Below are positions 1 to 7,170 of a DNA stretch of 38,155 nt, one piece after another; the stretch's first letter is position 1; every line of letters starts with the position of its first letter. The notes beneath the pieces are model-generated. The model worked only from the letters and a program-made list of their open reading frames with translations, had not been told where the DNA came from and ran no database searches. The stretch covers positions 1 through 38,155 of the IMG/VR virus record IMGVR_UViG_3300044996_000447, one strand, 5' to 3'. The DNA comes from a virus. A program made the position numbers and the translations under genes.

Positions 1-1365
1 GCCGTTGGCGAGGTTGCCGCCCGGGGCCACGGTGCCGTTCCAGTAGAGCACGTCGGTGTTCACGATGGCCGACCACGCCCGAGCCGTGTTGCCGCTGTCG
101 CCCGAGAAGTAGCAGTCCGCCGTGGTCCGCTCGCTGTCGCCGTTGGCGACCTTGAAGCCGCTGGCCTGGCCGACGAACACCTCGGGGCAGCCGCCGCCGT
201 CGTTGTCGAAGTCGATGGCGAGCGAGGTCGCCGCGCCGTCGCCGGAGGTCGCGCCGCTCTGGGTGGCCCTGGTCTCCTTGTCGGCGGCGATCCGGAGCGC
301 ACCGGACCCGTTGAAGGCCGTTCCGGCCGAGTCGGCCACCTTGGCGGCCACACCCGACACGCCGAGCTCGATGCCGGCGTTGGTGTTGGCGAGCACCTGC
401 AGCCCGGTCCCGAACGACAAACCCGGCACGCTGCCGAGCACGATCTTGACGCCGTTGGAGTCGAGGCCGATGCCCGCGCCACCGTTGACCTTGACCTTGA
501 GGGCGCCGGAGCTGAACTGCAGGCCGGGGTCCGTGGCCAACGAGACCGAGAACACGCCCCCGCTCAGGGCGAGGCCGTCGCCCGCGCTGTAGGTCGTGGT
601 GTCCCAAGCGTTCCAGGTCTCGTCGTCGGAGTCCCAGACGCTCGTGCCGTCGCTGATGCGGTAGCCGTGGGTCTCGTTGGGGAGCAAGGCCGCCTTGGCC
701 CGCCGGAATCCGTAGGCGTTGCCGTCGCTGCCCGGGTCGCTGCTCGGAATGGCCGTGAGCGAGTCGTTGATCGCCTCGTACTTCTGCGAGCCGAAGTCCA
801 CGTACTCGACCGCGCTGGCCGTGCCGTAGATGCGGTCGCCGCCGGTCCCGACGGAGTTGCGCACAACGGCGATGGTGTTCAGCCCGATGCTGCCGAGGGC
901 GGCCGAGTCCACCGCCGTGTAGCTCGTGACCTGCGAGTTGATGGCAGCCGCGAGGTTGGCCTGCGTCGCCCCGGCGCTGGTCTCGATCTGCACGTCCGTG
1001 CCGACGGAGGGCGAGTCCTTGAAGGTCAGGGTGACGGCCGAGCTCCCGTCATGGAAGATCACGGTCTGCCCGTCGCTCGGGTTGCTGGCCAGCTTGAGGG
1101 CGGCCGCCGGGGCGATGCCACCCGCCGAACCGTCCACGAGCTGGGAGGCCGAGAGCAAGGTCTCCTTCCACGGCCGGTTCTTCACGACCGCGTTCGCGAT
1201 CTCGGTGTCCACGTAGCTCTTCGTCGTGGCGTGCGCGCTCGACGAGGGCGTGGGGACGGACACGGAATCGGCCCCCGTGAAGTCCTGGGCACCCGTCGTG
1301 TAGGTGTTGCCCTGGTTGATCTGGACGAGCTTGTCGTTGTTCTCGATGAATCGCTGCGCGAGCAT
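1..1365 (-). CDS. Tail-fibre-like protein, 3' end beyond window
   Basis: An open frame of 455 codons runs without a stop from an ATG to the left edge, so the protein is longer than seen. The start MLAQRFIEN follows a purine-rich GGGGGAAGAA. Residues 35-52 contain SSAHATTKSYVDTEI; the A-T-K-x-Y-V-D signature is common near the N-terminus of phage tail-fibre and appendage proteins. The rest is rich in Gly, Ser, Thr, Asn and Val, with short beta-repeat-like stretches (for example GGAGIGLDSNGVKIVLG), as in elongated beta-structured fibres. It is the last gene of the capsid block in transcription order, where tail genes would be expected to follow. I infer a virion appendage; receptor and exact role are unknown. 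A capsid-attached fibre is an alternative. Confidence 0.65.
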   Translation of the reverse strand, partial: MLAQRFIENNDKLVQINQGNTYTTGAQDFTGADSVSVPTPSSSAHATTKSYVDTEIANAVVKNRPWKETLLSASQLVDGSAGGIAPAAALKLASNPSDGQTVIFHDGSSAVTLTFKDSPSVGTDVQIETSAGATQANLAAAINSQVTSYTAVDSAALGSIGLNTIAVVRNSVGTGGDRIYGTASAVEYVDFGSQKYEAINDSLTAIPSSDPGSDGNAYGFRRAKAALLPNETHGYRISDGTSVWDSDDETWNAWDTTTYSAGDGLALSGGVFSVSLATDPGLQFSSGALKVKVNGGAGIGLDSNGVKIVLGSVPGLSFGTGLQVLANTNAGIELGVSGVAAKVADSAGTAFNGSGALRIAADKETRATQSGATSGDGAATSLAIDFDNDGGGCPEVFVGQASGFKVANGDSERTTADCYFSGDSGNTARAWSAIVNTDVLYWNGTVAPGGNLANG

Positions 1366-1425
1366 TTCTTCCCCCTGGGTCGTGTTCGTTGGTCCCGCGC
1401 TCACCCGGCGGGCGTCGGACCGGCG

Positions 1426-1710
1426 TCAGGCCGGAGCGTAGTTCACGTCGATGAAGTAGCCGGCCACCAGGGGCGTGGAACTCCCCCACCGGAAGGTCGT
1501 GCCGTCGATCTGCCAGTCGGCCCGGCTCGCCGGGTAGCTGGCACCGCCGGGCAGGATGATCGTGACGGCCAGGACGAGAGGATCGCCCGTGCCGTCCACA
1601 GCCACCGCGCCGATCTCGAAATCCGTCTGCCCGTTCGTGGCGACGGTGAGGCGCTTGACCTCGTACCCGCCGCCAGCGGATACCGCCGGTGGCGGGTTCA
1701 GCCGGCGCAC
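1426..1710 (-). CDS. Small beta-rich virion-type protein, 94 aa
   Basis: I do not recognise the family. The GTG start (VRRLNPPPAVSAGG) lies two bases after the stop of the upstream gene, so the two are probably translationally coupled. The body has alternating hydrophobic and polar residues (VKRLTVATNGQTDFEIG, LVLAVTIILPGG) and ends DWQIDGTTFRWG...FIDVNYAPA, consistent with a compact beta domain. Its place between a connector-sized protein and the fibre-like gene suggests a small head, tail or fibre accessory protein. The frame stays open upstream, but that part is the shadow of the neighbouring gene. Existence is likely; function is inference from position. Confidence 0.6.
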   Translation of the reverse strand: MRRLNPPPAVSAGGGYEVKRLTVATNGQTDFEIGAVAVDGTGDPLVLAVTIILPGGASYPASRADWQIDGTTFRWGSSTPLVAGYFIDVNYAPA

Positions 1711-1712
1711 CG

Positions 1713-2207
1713 TCAGGGCTCCCCGCCCACGTAGACGGTGGCCTCGCCCGCGCCGCCGTTGAGCGCGCTGACGCGAATGTAGATGCGCCGGTAGCCGGCG
1801 CTGGCGATCCGGACCTCCCGCTTTTCGGCCAGGTCGTCCTTGCTCTCGCCGTCGAGCAGGACCCATCCGAGCCGGGTCTCCGCCCACACGTCGAAGTCGA
1901 GGCTGGTGCGCGTGCCGCCGTTGGTGTTCCGCCAGTGGATCCGGACGGCGCCGAAGGCCTGGCAGTCGAACCCCAGGCCCTCAGTGGCCGGAACGGCGTT
2001 GGCGGCCGACACCGCCAGCGCGAACAGCGGCTCGCGGCTGTCGTCGTTTCGGAACGGATCGCCCTTCGTGTAGGCGGGGAAGCCCGTGCCGGTCACGACG
2101 TGCAGCGCGTTGGAGAACCGAGAGAAGGCCCGGGTCAGCTCGTTGCGGACGACCGCCTGCGCCTCACGGCTCAGGGCGCGCAGGATCTCGGCAGGAGAGA
2201 GAGCCAT
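1713..2207 (-). CDS. Putative head-tail region structural protein, 164 aa
   Basis: No family is recognised. The ATG start (MALSPAEILRALSREAQ) follows the GAGAGAGAG-type purine run in its leader, three bases after the stop of the previous gene. An N-terminal helical part (residues 1-35) is followed by a beta-rich C-terminal half, for example TSLDFDVWAETRLGWVLLDG and YRRIYIRVSALNGG. Size and position downstream of the major capsid gene fit a connector, tail-completion or small appendage protein. The beta-rich half could also be a small carbohydrate- or fibre-binding domain. No catalytic signature is visible. Confidence 0.65.
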   Translation of the reverse strand: MALSPAEILRALSREAQAVVRNELTRAFSRFSNALHVVTGTGFPAYTKGDPFRNDDSREPLFALAVSAANAVPATEGLGFDCQAFGAVRIHWRNTNGGTRTSLDFDVWAETRLGWVLLDGESKDDLAEKREVRIASAGYRRIYIRVSALNGGAGEATVYVGGEP

Positions 2208-2210
2208 CGG

Positions 2211-2618
2211 TTACCGCCCCCTCCGCGCGCCGCTGCGGCCCCGGGCGCCCGCCTCCGCGTCGCCACCTTCGGCTTCCTCGCCTCCGGACGCGGGCGGGGC
2301 ATCGGTGGCCTCGCCAGGCGCGCCGACCCCGCCCTCGACCGACTCGGGCGGGGGCGCCCCCCGGCCCCCCGCAGGAGCGCCCCCGCCGTCGTCACTCCCG
2401 GCCCGCTTCGTGGCGTCGGGCTCGACCTTCCAGTCCCCGCAGGCCCGGAAGTAGTCGGCCCATGCCTCGTTGAGGCCAAAGACCTCGCCCAGGTTCTGGT
2501 TGTCGAAGGCGGGCACGACATCGAAGACGCGGGCCTCGCCCGTGACCGGGTTGCAGGCCTGCATCCGTCCACGGACGTGCTCGTGAAGGGCGCGAAACAT
2601 CATGGTGGGGGGCTCCAT
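2211..2618 (-). CDS. Hypothetical protein with acidic, Gly/Pro-rich tail, 135 aa
   Basis: Unrecognised. Residues 1-75 look folded: MEPPTMMFRALHEHVRG, then NPVTGEARVFDVVPAFDNQN and LNEAWADYFRACGDWKVEP. The remainder is low-complexity Gly, Ala, Pro and Glu ending in a basic RGRSGARRGR. It follows the capsid gene by about 45 bases and precedes the next gene by three, so it belongs to the head operon. A disordered tail and small folded head fit a head accessory or fibre-anchoring protein, but this is positional inference. The ATG was chosen because the codon pattern becomes structural-gene-like there. Confidence 0.6.
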   Translation of the reverse strand: MEPPTMMFRALHEHVRGRMQACNPVTGEARVFDVVPAFDNQNLGEVFGLNEAWADYFRACGDWKVEPDATKRAGSDDGGGAPAGGRGAPPPESVEGGVGAPGEATDAPPASGGEEAEGGDAEAGARGRSGARRGR

Positions 2619-2662
2619 GAGGGCGACGACCGGCCGCCCGCGTCAGGAGCAACAGCCGTCGG

Positions 2663-4171
2663 TTAGACGTGCTGCTGCGGGCTGCTCTGATCGCTGGCGC
2701 CGATGAGCTGCACGAGCTGCGAGTCGGGCCGGACGTTCTTGATCACGCAGTGCTTGCGGGGCAGGGCGATCTTGAGGGCCAGGAAGAGCAGCAGCGCCCA
2801 GCGGTAGCTGGTGTCCATGTTGCCGAGCGGGAAGTTGAAGAACGGCAGGAGCTGCTTGATCTCGATGGCCTCCGGGTCGTTCGACAGGATGAAAATGTCG
2901 GAGCAACCCGGCAGGTCGCCGTTGCCGTCGATGAAGATCGTGTCGGCGTTGTTGGCCGCGACCGCCACCTCGGTGATGTACTTCGCGGTCGTGGCCGCGC
3001 CGCCCTTCTCGGTCCGGTAGATCATGAAGGCCGTGGCGGCCTGCTTGCTCCCCGGCACCGCGCCGTCGCGCAGGGTGATGCTGATGACTTGGCCGGCCAC
3101 GGCGTTGACCGCGTCGGTGGTCACCGGCTTGGACATGCCCGCGCCGTTGAGGGCGACGATCCGGTAGTAGTAGGCCCCGGCGTCGTTGGCCACGAAGTCG
3201 GAGCGGTTGGCCCCGGCCGCGCCCGACGAGGGCTGGGCCACGATGATCGGCTCGACCGGGCGGCTCGACGGGTCCGGGCCGGCGCCGCGCTCGTCCGGCA
3301 GGCCGGATTCCTCGAGCACGAGCGGGTGCTTGATGATCTTGACCTCGTCGCCGTCGACGTTGTGGTCGTAGACCATGCCCGTGAGCTTGTAGTTCGGGTG
3401 GAACTTGTCGCCCATCATGGCCCGGATGCGCGAGGCGTAGGTCTGCCGCAGCGTCCGGTTCACGGCCGAGCTGGAGAGCAGGTGCGTCGGGTAGCCCCAG
3501 TTGGGCCGCTCGCACACCCGGCTCATCGCCTCGTCGAGCAGGCTCTCGGAGGGCTGCGCGGCGCGCGCGTCGAGCAGGATGCCCTCGCGCTTCATGATCG
3601 TCTTGATCCCGTCGAAGGCGAGCGGGTTGGTGGCGGCGTTCCCGTAGAACAGGTGCCACTCCAGGGCCGCCAGGATCTCGAGCGCGCCGTCCTTGTTCTG
3701 GTTCTTGACCGCGTCGCCGGCCACCGACTTGACCAGCCGGGCCTGGATGGGCAGGCGGCGGACGGCGCCGAGGTACTTCATCGCCAGCGACTCGAGCGAG
3801 TAGGTGCTGTCGCTCTCGACCGGCAGGCCGCCCTCGCGGTGGAACATGAACCGCTTGCCCGCCGAGCCCGGCGAGTGCTTGCGGACGTACTGGTGCACGG
3901 TGGACCAGACCTTGTCCGTCTTCAGCATCTTCTGCAGGATGATCTGCCGGTCGCCGAAGCTCGCGTTGTGCAGCACGTCGTCGAGATCCTGCGGCACGGT
4001 CGCCATGAGGGCGCCGGGCGACAGCTCGCCGATGGCGGCCGGGAACTGGTCGCCGACGGTCATGGCCTTGAGCAGGTCGTTGACCCCGCCGTAGCCGAGC
4101 GCGCTGGCCACGTCGCCGGCCGAGATTTCCGCCGCGCCGCCGAAGATGTCGCTGGGGAGCGCCACGTCCAT
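2663..4171 (-). CDS. Major capsid protein, HK97 fold, with inserted Ig-like domain
   Basis: This 502-aa protein forms the icosahedral shell. It recalls the large major capsid proteins of SPO1/A511-type myophages. There is an N-terminal segment, a core with GALEILAALEWHLFYGN and SLLDEAMSRVCERPNWGYPT, and a C-terminal part with IKQLLPFFNFPLGN and ALKIALPRKHCVIKNVRP. Residues about 305-415 (YYYRIVALNGAG, ITLRDGAVPG, AFMIYRTEKGG) look like an inserted immunoglobulin/fibronectin-like domain, as in that lineage. It follows the protease and scaffold genes, the classical capsid-assembly order. The ATG has a GAGGGGG ribosome site about ten bases upstream. Resemblance is from memory of the family; the HK97 fold is inferred. 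Confidence 0.85.
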   Translation of the reverse strand: MDVALPSDIFGGAAEISAGDVASALGYGGVNDLLKAMTVGDQFPAAIGELSPGALMATVPQDLDDVLHNASFGDRQIILQKMLKTDKVWSTVHQYVRKHSPGSAGKRFMFHREGGLPVESDSTYSLESLAMKYLGAVRRLPIQARLVKSVAGDAVKNQNKDGALEILAALEWHLFYGNAATNPLAFDGIKTIMKREGILLDARAAQPSESLLDEAMSRVCERPNWGYPTHLLSSSAVNRTLRQTYASRIRAMMGDKFHPNYKLTGMVYDHNVDGDEVKIIKHPLVLEESGLPDERGAGPDPSSRPVEPIIVAQPSSGAAGANRSDFVANDAGAYYYRIVALNGAGMSKPVTTDAVNAVAGQVISITLRDGAVPGSKQAATAFMIYRTEKGGAATTAKYITEVAVAANNADTIFIDGNGDLPGCSDIFILSNDPEAIEIKQLLPFFNFPLGNMDTSYRWALLLFLALKIALPRKHCVIKNVRPDSQLVQLIGASDQSSPQQHV

Positions 4172-4217
4172 TTTCTGAAACCCCCTCTATGTGCACGGCC
4201 GGGCCGCGCGTTGTCTG

Positions 4218-4250
4218 ACCGCCAACCCCTCGGCCGGCGGGGTGGTCGGT
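4218..4250 (-). promoter_or_regulatory. Imperfect hairpin between scaffold and capsid genes
   Basis: Two 12-base arms (4218-4229 and 4239-4250) are complementary at 10 of 12 positions around a nine-base loop. They lie in the 82-base gap upstream of the capsid start. No T-run follows on the minus strand, so it is not a typical terminator. It could stabilise or process the mRNA so that capsid protein exceeds scaffold. Function is inferred. Confidence 0.35.
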
Positions 4251-4253
4251 GAC

Positions 4254-5063
4254 TTACTTCTGGCGGCTCGCCAGCAGGTTCTTGGCCTTGTCGATGTTGC
4301 CGACGGTGAGGTCTTCCAGGGCGTCGTTGATCTGGCCGAGCACGTCCTCGCGCGTCTCCGCCCCGCGCCAGGCGCGCAACGACTTCTGCAGGTCGTCCTT
4401 CTCGCCCGGCTTGCCGCCGGCCGGACGCTGCGCGGGCGGCGTGCCGCCGCCACCGCCCACGGGGGCGCGACGGGCGGCCGTCAGGCGGGCGAGCTGTTCG
4501 GGCGTCTGCGCGCCCACGAGGCCGGCCCCGCGCGTGGTCAGGGCCTTGAGCAGGATGTCCATGCTGTTCTTGAGCCCGCTGATGACCTCGGCCTGGCGGT
4601 GCAGGAGCTCGCCCTGCGCAACATGGCTCTTGGCCAGGGCCTCGGTGGCGCTGGCATTCCACAGGATGCCGTCGCCCAGGCGGTCGAGGGCCTGGACGTT
4701 GCCCTCGACCATCGCCTTGACGAAATCGCCCGCGTCGAGCGCCGCCGCCGCCTGGATCTCGGGCTGGCCGCCGAGCACGTCGGCGGCGGAGGGCACATCC
4801 GGCCCGCCCTCGCCCTTGGCGAACGGCTCGAGAGCGCGCAGCTCGCGGTCGAGCACGTCGAGGTCGAAGAGGTTGCCCTGCTCGGCCTTGTCGAGGTCGT
4901 CCTCCGGATCGGCACCGTTGCCGTCGTTCCCCGGGTCGAGCTCGGAGAGAGCCGCGCGGGCGTCGTCGTCGTCGTCGTCCTCGGCCATCGACTTGAGGCA
5001 GGCGAAAGCGTGCTTGTCGCCCCCCTTGGCCTTCGCGAGCAGCATCGAGTGAACTTTGCGCAT
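4254..5063 (-). CDS. Putative capsid scaffold protein, 269 aa
   Basis: The call rests on position and composition: directly between protease and major capsid genes, strongly acidic, Ala/Leu-rich and predicted helical. Residues 26-36 hold a run of six Asp encoded by a GAC repeat. Residues about 60-90 are acidic and helical (DLDVLDRELRALEPFAKG), the middle is amphipathic helix (GLKNSMDILLKAL), and the C-terminus ends DKAKNLLASRQK, a basic helical end of the kind scaffolds use to bind the shell. GGGG and Pro-rich linkers lie near residue 210. The ATG has GGAAGGGA seven bases upstream. Scaffolds diverge fast, so lack of sequence recognition is expected. Confidence 0.65.
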   Translation of the reverse strand: MRKVHSMLLAKAKGGDKHAFACLKSMAEDDDDDDARAALSELDPGNDGNGADPEDDLDKAEQGNLFDLDVLDRELRALEPFAKGEGGPDVPSAADVLGGQPEIQAAAALDAGDFVKAMVEGNVQALDRLGDGILWNASATEALAKSHVAQGELLHRQAEVISGLKNSMDILLKALTTRGAGLVGAQTPEQLARLTAARRAPVGGGGGTPPAQRPAGGKPGEKDDLQKSLRAWRGAETREDVLGQINDALEDLTVGNIDKAKNLLASRQK

Positions 5064-5082
5064 CGGGTGTCCCTTCCGTCTG

Positions 5083-5925
5083 TCAGATCGCCGCGCGGTC
5101 GAGCATGGCCCGCACCTGCGCGGGCGAGGCGTCGGGGAGCCGGGCGCGGATCACCGCCTCCGCCTCGCCCTTGGTGAGAGTGCGTCCGCCACGGCCCGCG
5201 CGAACGGCCGCCTTGGACGATCCGGTCCTGTTGAAGGCCTCCCAGTCGAACGGGATGCCGTTGAAGCTCTGCACCGTGGGCCGGGTCCACCCCTGCGGCA
5301 CGGTGGGCGCGAGGTCGCCCGGGGCGCCCATGCCTGGCGCCTGCGTGGGGTAGCCGACGCTCATGGCCTTGGCCAGCACGAGGCGCTGGTGGGCGTCCAG
5401 GCTCTTCGCCAGCACCTCGAGCGAGGTGTGCGGGTTGACGGGCAGGCGCGTGATGGCGATCTGCTTGACCAGCGCCTTTTCCACGTCCTTGTGCAGGGTG
5501 GGGTTGACGCAGAACTCGCGCGGGTTCTTGGCGTTGCAGCCGCACGCCCGCTCGAGCACTCCGCCCTCGACCGAGAAGCCCATCGAGCGGCCGGTGCCCT
5601 TGAGCGCCCGGCTGTTCTCCCAAATGGCCCGCCCGCGCGGCGTGTCGAGCAGGTAGCCCTCCATGCCGGTCGCCTTGATCGGCCGTCCGTCCGGACCGGG
5701 CACGGTCAGGCGGTAGATCCGTTCGGGAATGCCGAGCTCGGCGCCGCTGCGCGGGTCGTGGCCGTCGTTCAGCCAGCCGTAACCGGCCAGGATCGGGCCG
5801 AAGTCGAGGCCGTCCTGCTTGACGAGCTCGCCGTGGCGGTCGCGGTGCTCGGTGCTGATCACGCCCCGGATGCGCAGGCGCTTGGCGTCCGGGGCGCCGG
5901 CCTTCTCGAAGGCCTCGAAGGGCAT
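5083..5925 (-). CDS. Prohead maturation protease (serine, herpes/HK97 type)
   Basis: Cleaves scaffold and head proteins during capsid maturation. Visible signatures are RIRGVISTEHRDRHGELV near residues 17-34, corresponding to the G-x-(A/I)-S-T...D-R-x-G-E-x-(I/V) strand of prohead proteases; a candidate catalytic His in NDGHD (about residue 56); and a candidate Ser in GRSMGFSVEG (about residue 114). A Cys cluster (CGCNAKNPREFC) follows. Scaffold and capsid genes lie immediately downstream. The start is uncertain: I chose the ATG giving MPFEAFEKAG because related proteases begin shortly before this segment. An in-frame GTG at 6000 would add 25 residues but lies almost on the preceding terminator. 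Confidence 0.8.
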   Translation of the reverse strand: MPFEAFEKAGAPDAKRLRIRGVISTEHRDRHGELVKQDGLDFGPILAGYGWLNDGHDPRSGAELGIPERIYRLTVPGPDGRPIKATGMEGYLLDTPRGRAIWENSRALKGTGRSMGFSVEGGVLERACGCNAKNPREFCVNPTLHKDVEKALVKQIAITRLPVNPHTSLEVLAKSLDAHQRLVLAKAMSVGYPTQAPGMGAPGDLAPTVPQGWTRPTVQSFNGIPFDWEAFNRTGSSKAAVRAGRGGRTLTKGEAEAVIRARLPDASPAQVRAMLDRAAI

Positions 5926-6016
5926 CCAGGCGTGCAGGACCGCGCAGCCGCCTTCGGCCGCCGTTGCCCTCGCGCTGTTGCTCGCTCCCCCTCGAAACAC
6001 CGGACCCCCAAAACGC

Positions 6017-6049
6017 AAAAAGGCGGCTCGGGTCGAAACCCGGCCGCCT
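6017..6049 (-). terminator. Rho-independent terminator after the zinc-ribbon gene
   Basis: Read on the minus strand, a GC stem (seven bases, a one-base bulge, then five bases) closes on a TTCG tetraloop and runs directly into TTTTT. Every intrinsic-terminator element is present. It ends the unit carrying portal, minor head, giant protein and zinc ribbon, so protease-scaffold-capsid needs read-through or its own promoter. Confidence 0.85.
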
Positions 6050-6111
6050 CTCGTGTCCCGTCAGGACTAGGCCACCTCAGTTGCGCACGTCGCGCTTGTC
6101 GAGGCTCGACG

Positions 6112-6378
6112 CTATGTGGAGCCCGACCGCGCTGTCAAGCCCTTCGGCAGGACGAACCGCACGGGTGGCCGCGCCCGGGGCGACGGTGTCTTCGGTCGGT
6201 GCGTCTCGCCGAGCGTGACCGGCAGCGGCACGTCGCGCCCGCAGCTCGAGCAATGCACCTCGCCCCGGCCGTCCGGACCGAAGGCGATGAGACGCACGCG
6301 CAGCTTCACCTTGCCGTCGACGGCGTGTGAGAAGTGCGCCCCGCAGTGCGGGCAGCGAATGGCCGGGGTGTCACTCAC
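6112..6378 (-). CDS. Small zinc-ribbon protein, 88 aa
   Basis: Two Cys pairs, CPHC at residues 9-12 and CSSC about 31 residues later, form a four-cysteine zinc ribbon. The N-terminal half resembles small phage Com-like zinc fingers, and the tail is basic and Pro-rich (ETHRPKTPSPRARPP). It starts with GTG 24 bases after the stop of the 2339-aa gene and is the last gene before an intrinsic terminator. A nucleic-acid-binding or translation-regulatory role is possible. In phage Mu the Com zinc finger activates mom translation, but here mom lies far away, so that parallel is weak. Confidence 0.7.
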   Translation of the reverse strand: MSDTPAIRCPHCGAHFSHAVDGKVKLRVRLIAFGPDGRGEVHCSSCGRDVPLPVTLGETHRPKTPSPRARPPVRFVLPKGLTARSGST

Positions 6379-6402
6379 CAGGGGCAGCTTCTCACAGGTC
6401 GC

Positions 6403-7170
6403 TCACAGCCGCATGGGCATCACGACGTGACGTTCCCCGTCGTGCCGCTCGACGAGCATCGGCGAGAGCGATTCGTTCGTGGTCAAGCCGAACGTGCCGC
6501 CCTTGGCCCCGGTGAGCGTGTCGCGCAGGTAGCTCGCCTTGACCGCGACCTTGCCGTCCGGGTGCTGCGTGTCGCCGAGCTTGACCGTGACCGGCCCGTG
6601 CGCGCTGTCGCGGTTGTGCGCGGTGAGCAGCACCTCGCCGTTCTTGCGCTCGATGGTCACCGCTCCGGTGCCGGTGCCCCGCATCAGGGTGTCGGCGTGG
6701 TCGAGCGCCTGGCGGACGTGGTCGGTGTCGAGGTAGTCGGTCGTGCCGCTGCGCGGGATGACGCTCGTGTAGTCGGGGAAGGCGGCGGGCACCTGCTTGC
6801 CCTGGGTCGGGCCGGGCTGCGTGTCCATGACCTCGACCTTGGAGCCAGCGCCGTAGGAGCGGTCCCAGGTCTCGCGCGCCGCGTCGCGCCTCTCCGGCTC
6901 GTGCATCGCCGCGTACTTCTCGCGGCTCTGCGCGTGCCCCTTGGGGTCCTGATGGCGGTAGATGGCCCCCTCGGTCTTCCCCTCGCCCTGAACGTCGTGG
7001 CCCTGCACCGGAATCATCGCCAGGCGGTGCCCGTCGGTGGCGATCCCCGTGTTTGTCTTGGGGTCCACGTAGTAGCCGTTCAGGTTCGGGCGGCTCTCTT
7101 CCTGGCTGGCGAAGGTGCCGAGCCGGCGGCGGGCCTGATCCGGGGTGAGCACCTTCGTCGTCTTGTTCCC
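6403..7170 (-). other. Sliding-clamp (DnaN) domain II-III-like region
   Basis: About 255 residues at the C-terminus of the 2339-aa protein. NLNGYYVDPKTNTGIATDGHR matches the strand and ATDGHRLA motif of DnaN domain II, FPDYTSVIP matches the start of domain III, and HVVMPMRL matches the canonical end of bacterial clamps. The spacing of about 125 residues from FPDY to the end is right for domain III. Domain I is not recognisable. The MPMRL end is part of the client-peptide pocket in real clamps. Confidence 0.75.

Noticed and set aside
4860-4900. QGNLF in the scaffold as a third clamp-binding motif
   Set aside because: It lies in an acidic scaffold not expected to meet a clamp, and the second and third positions fit poorly; probably chance.
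6112-6378. Zinc ribbon as a true Com activator of mom
   Set aside because: It is about 20 kb away on the opposite strand, and four-cysteine ribbons are common.
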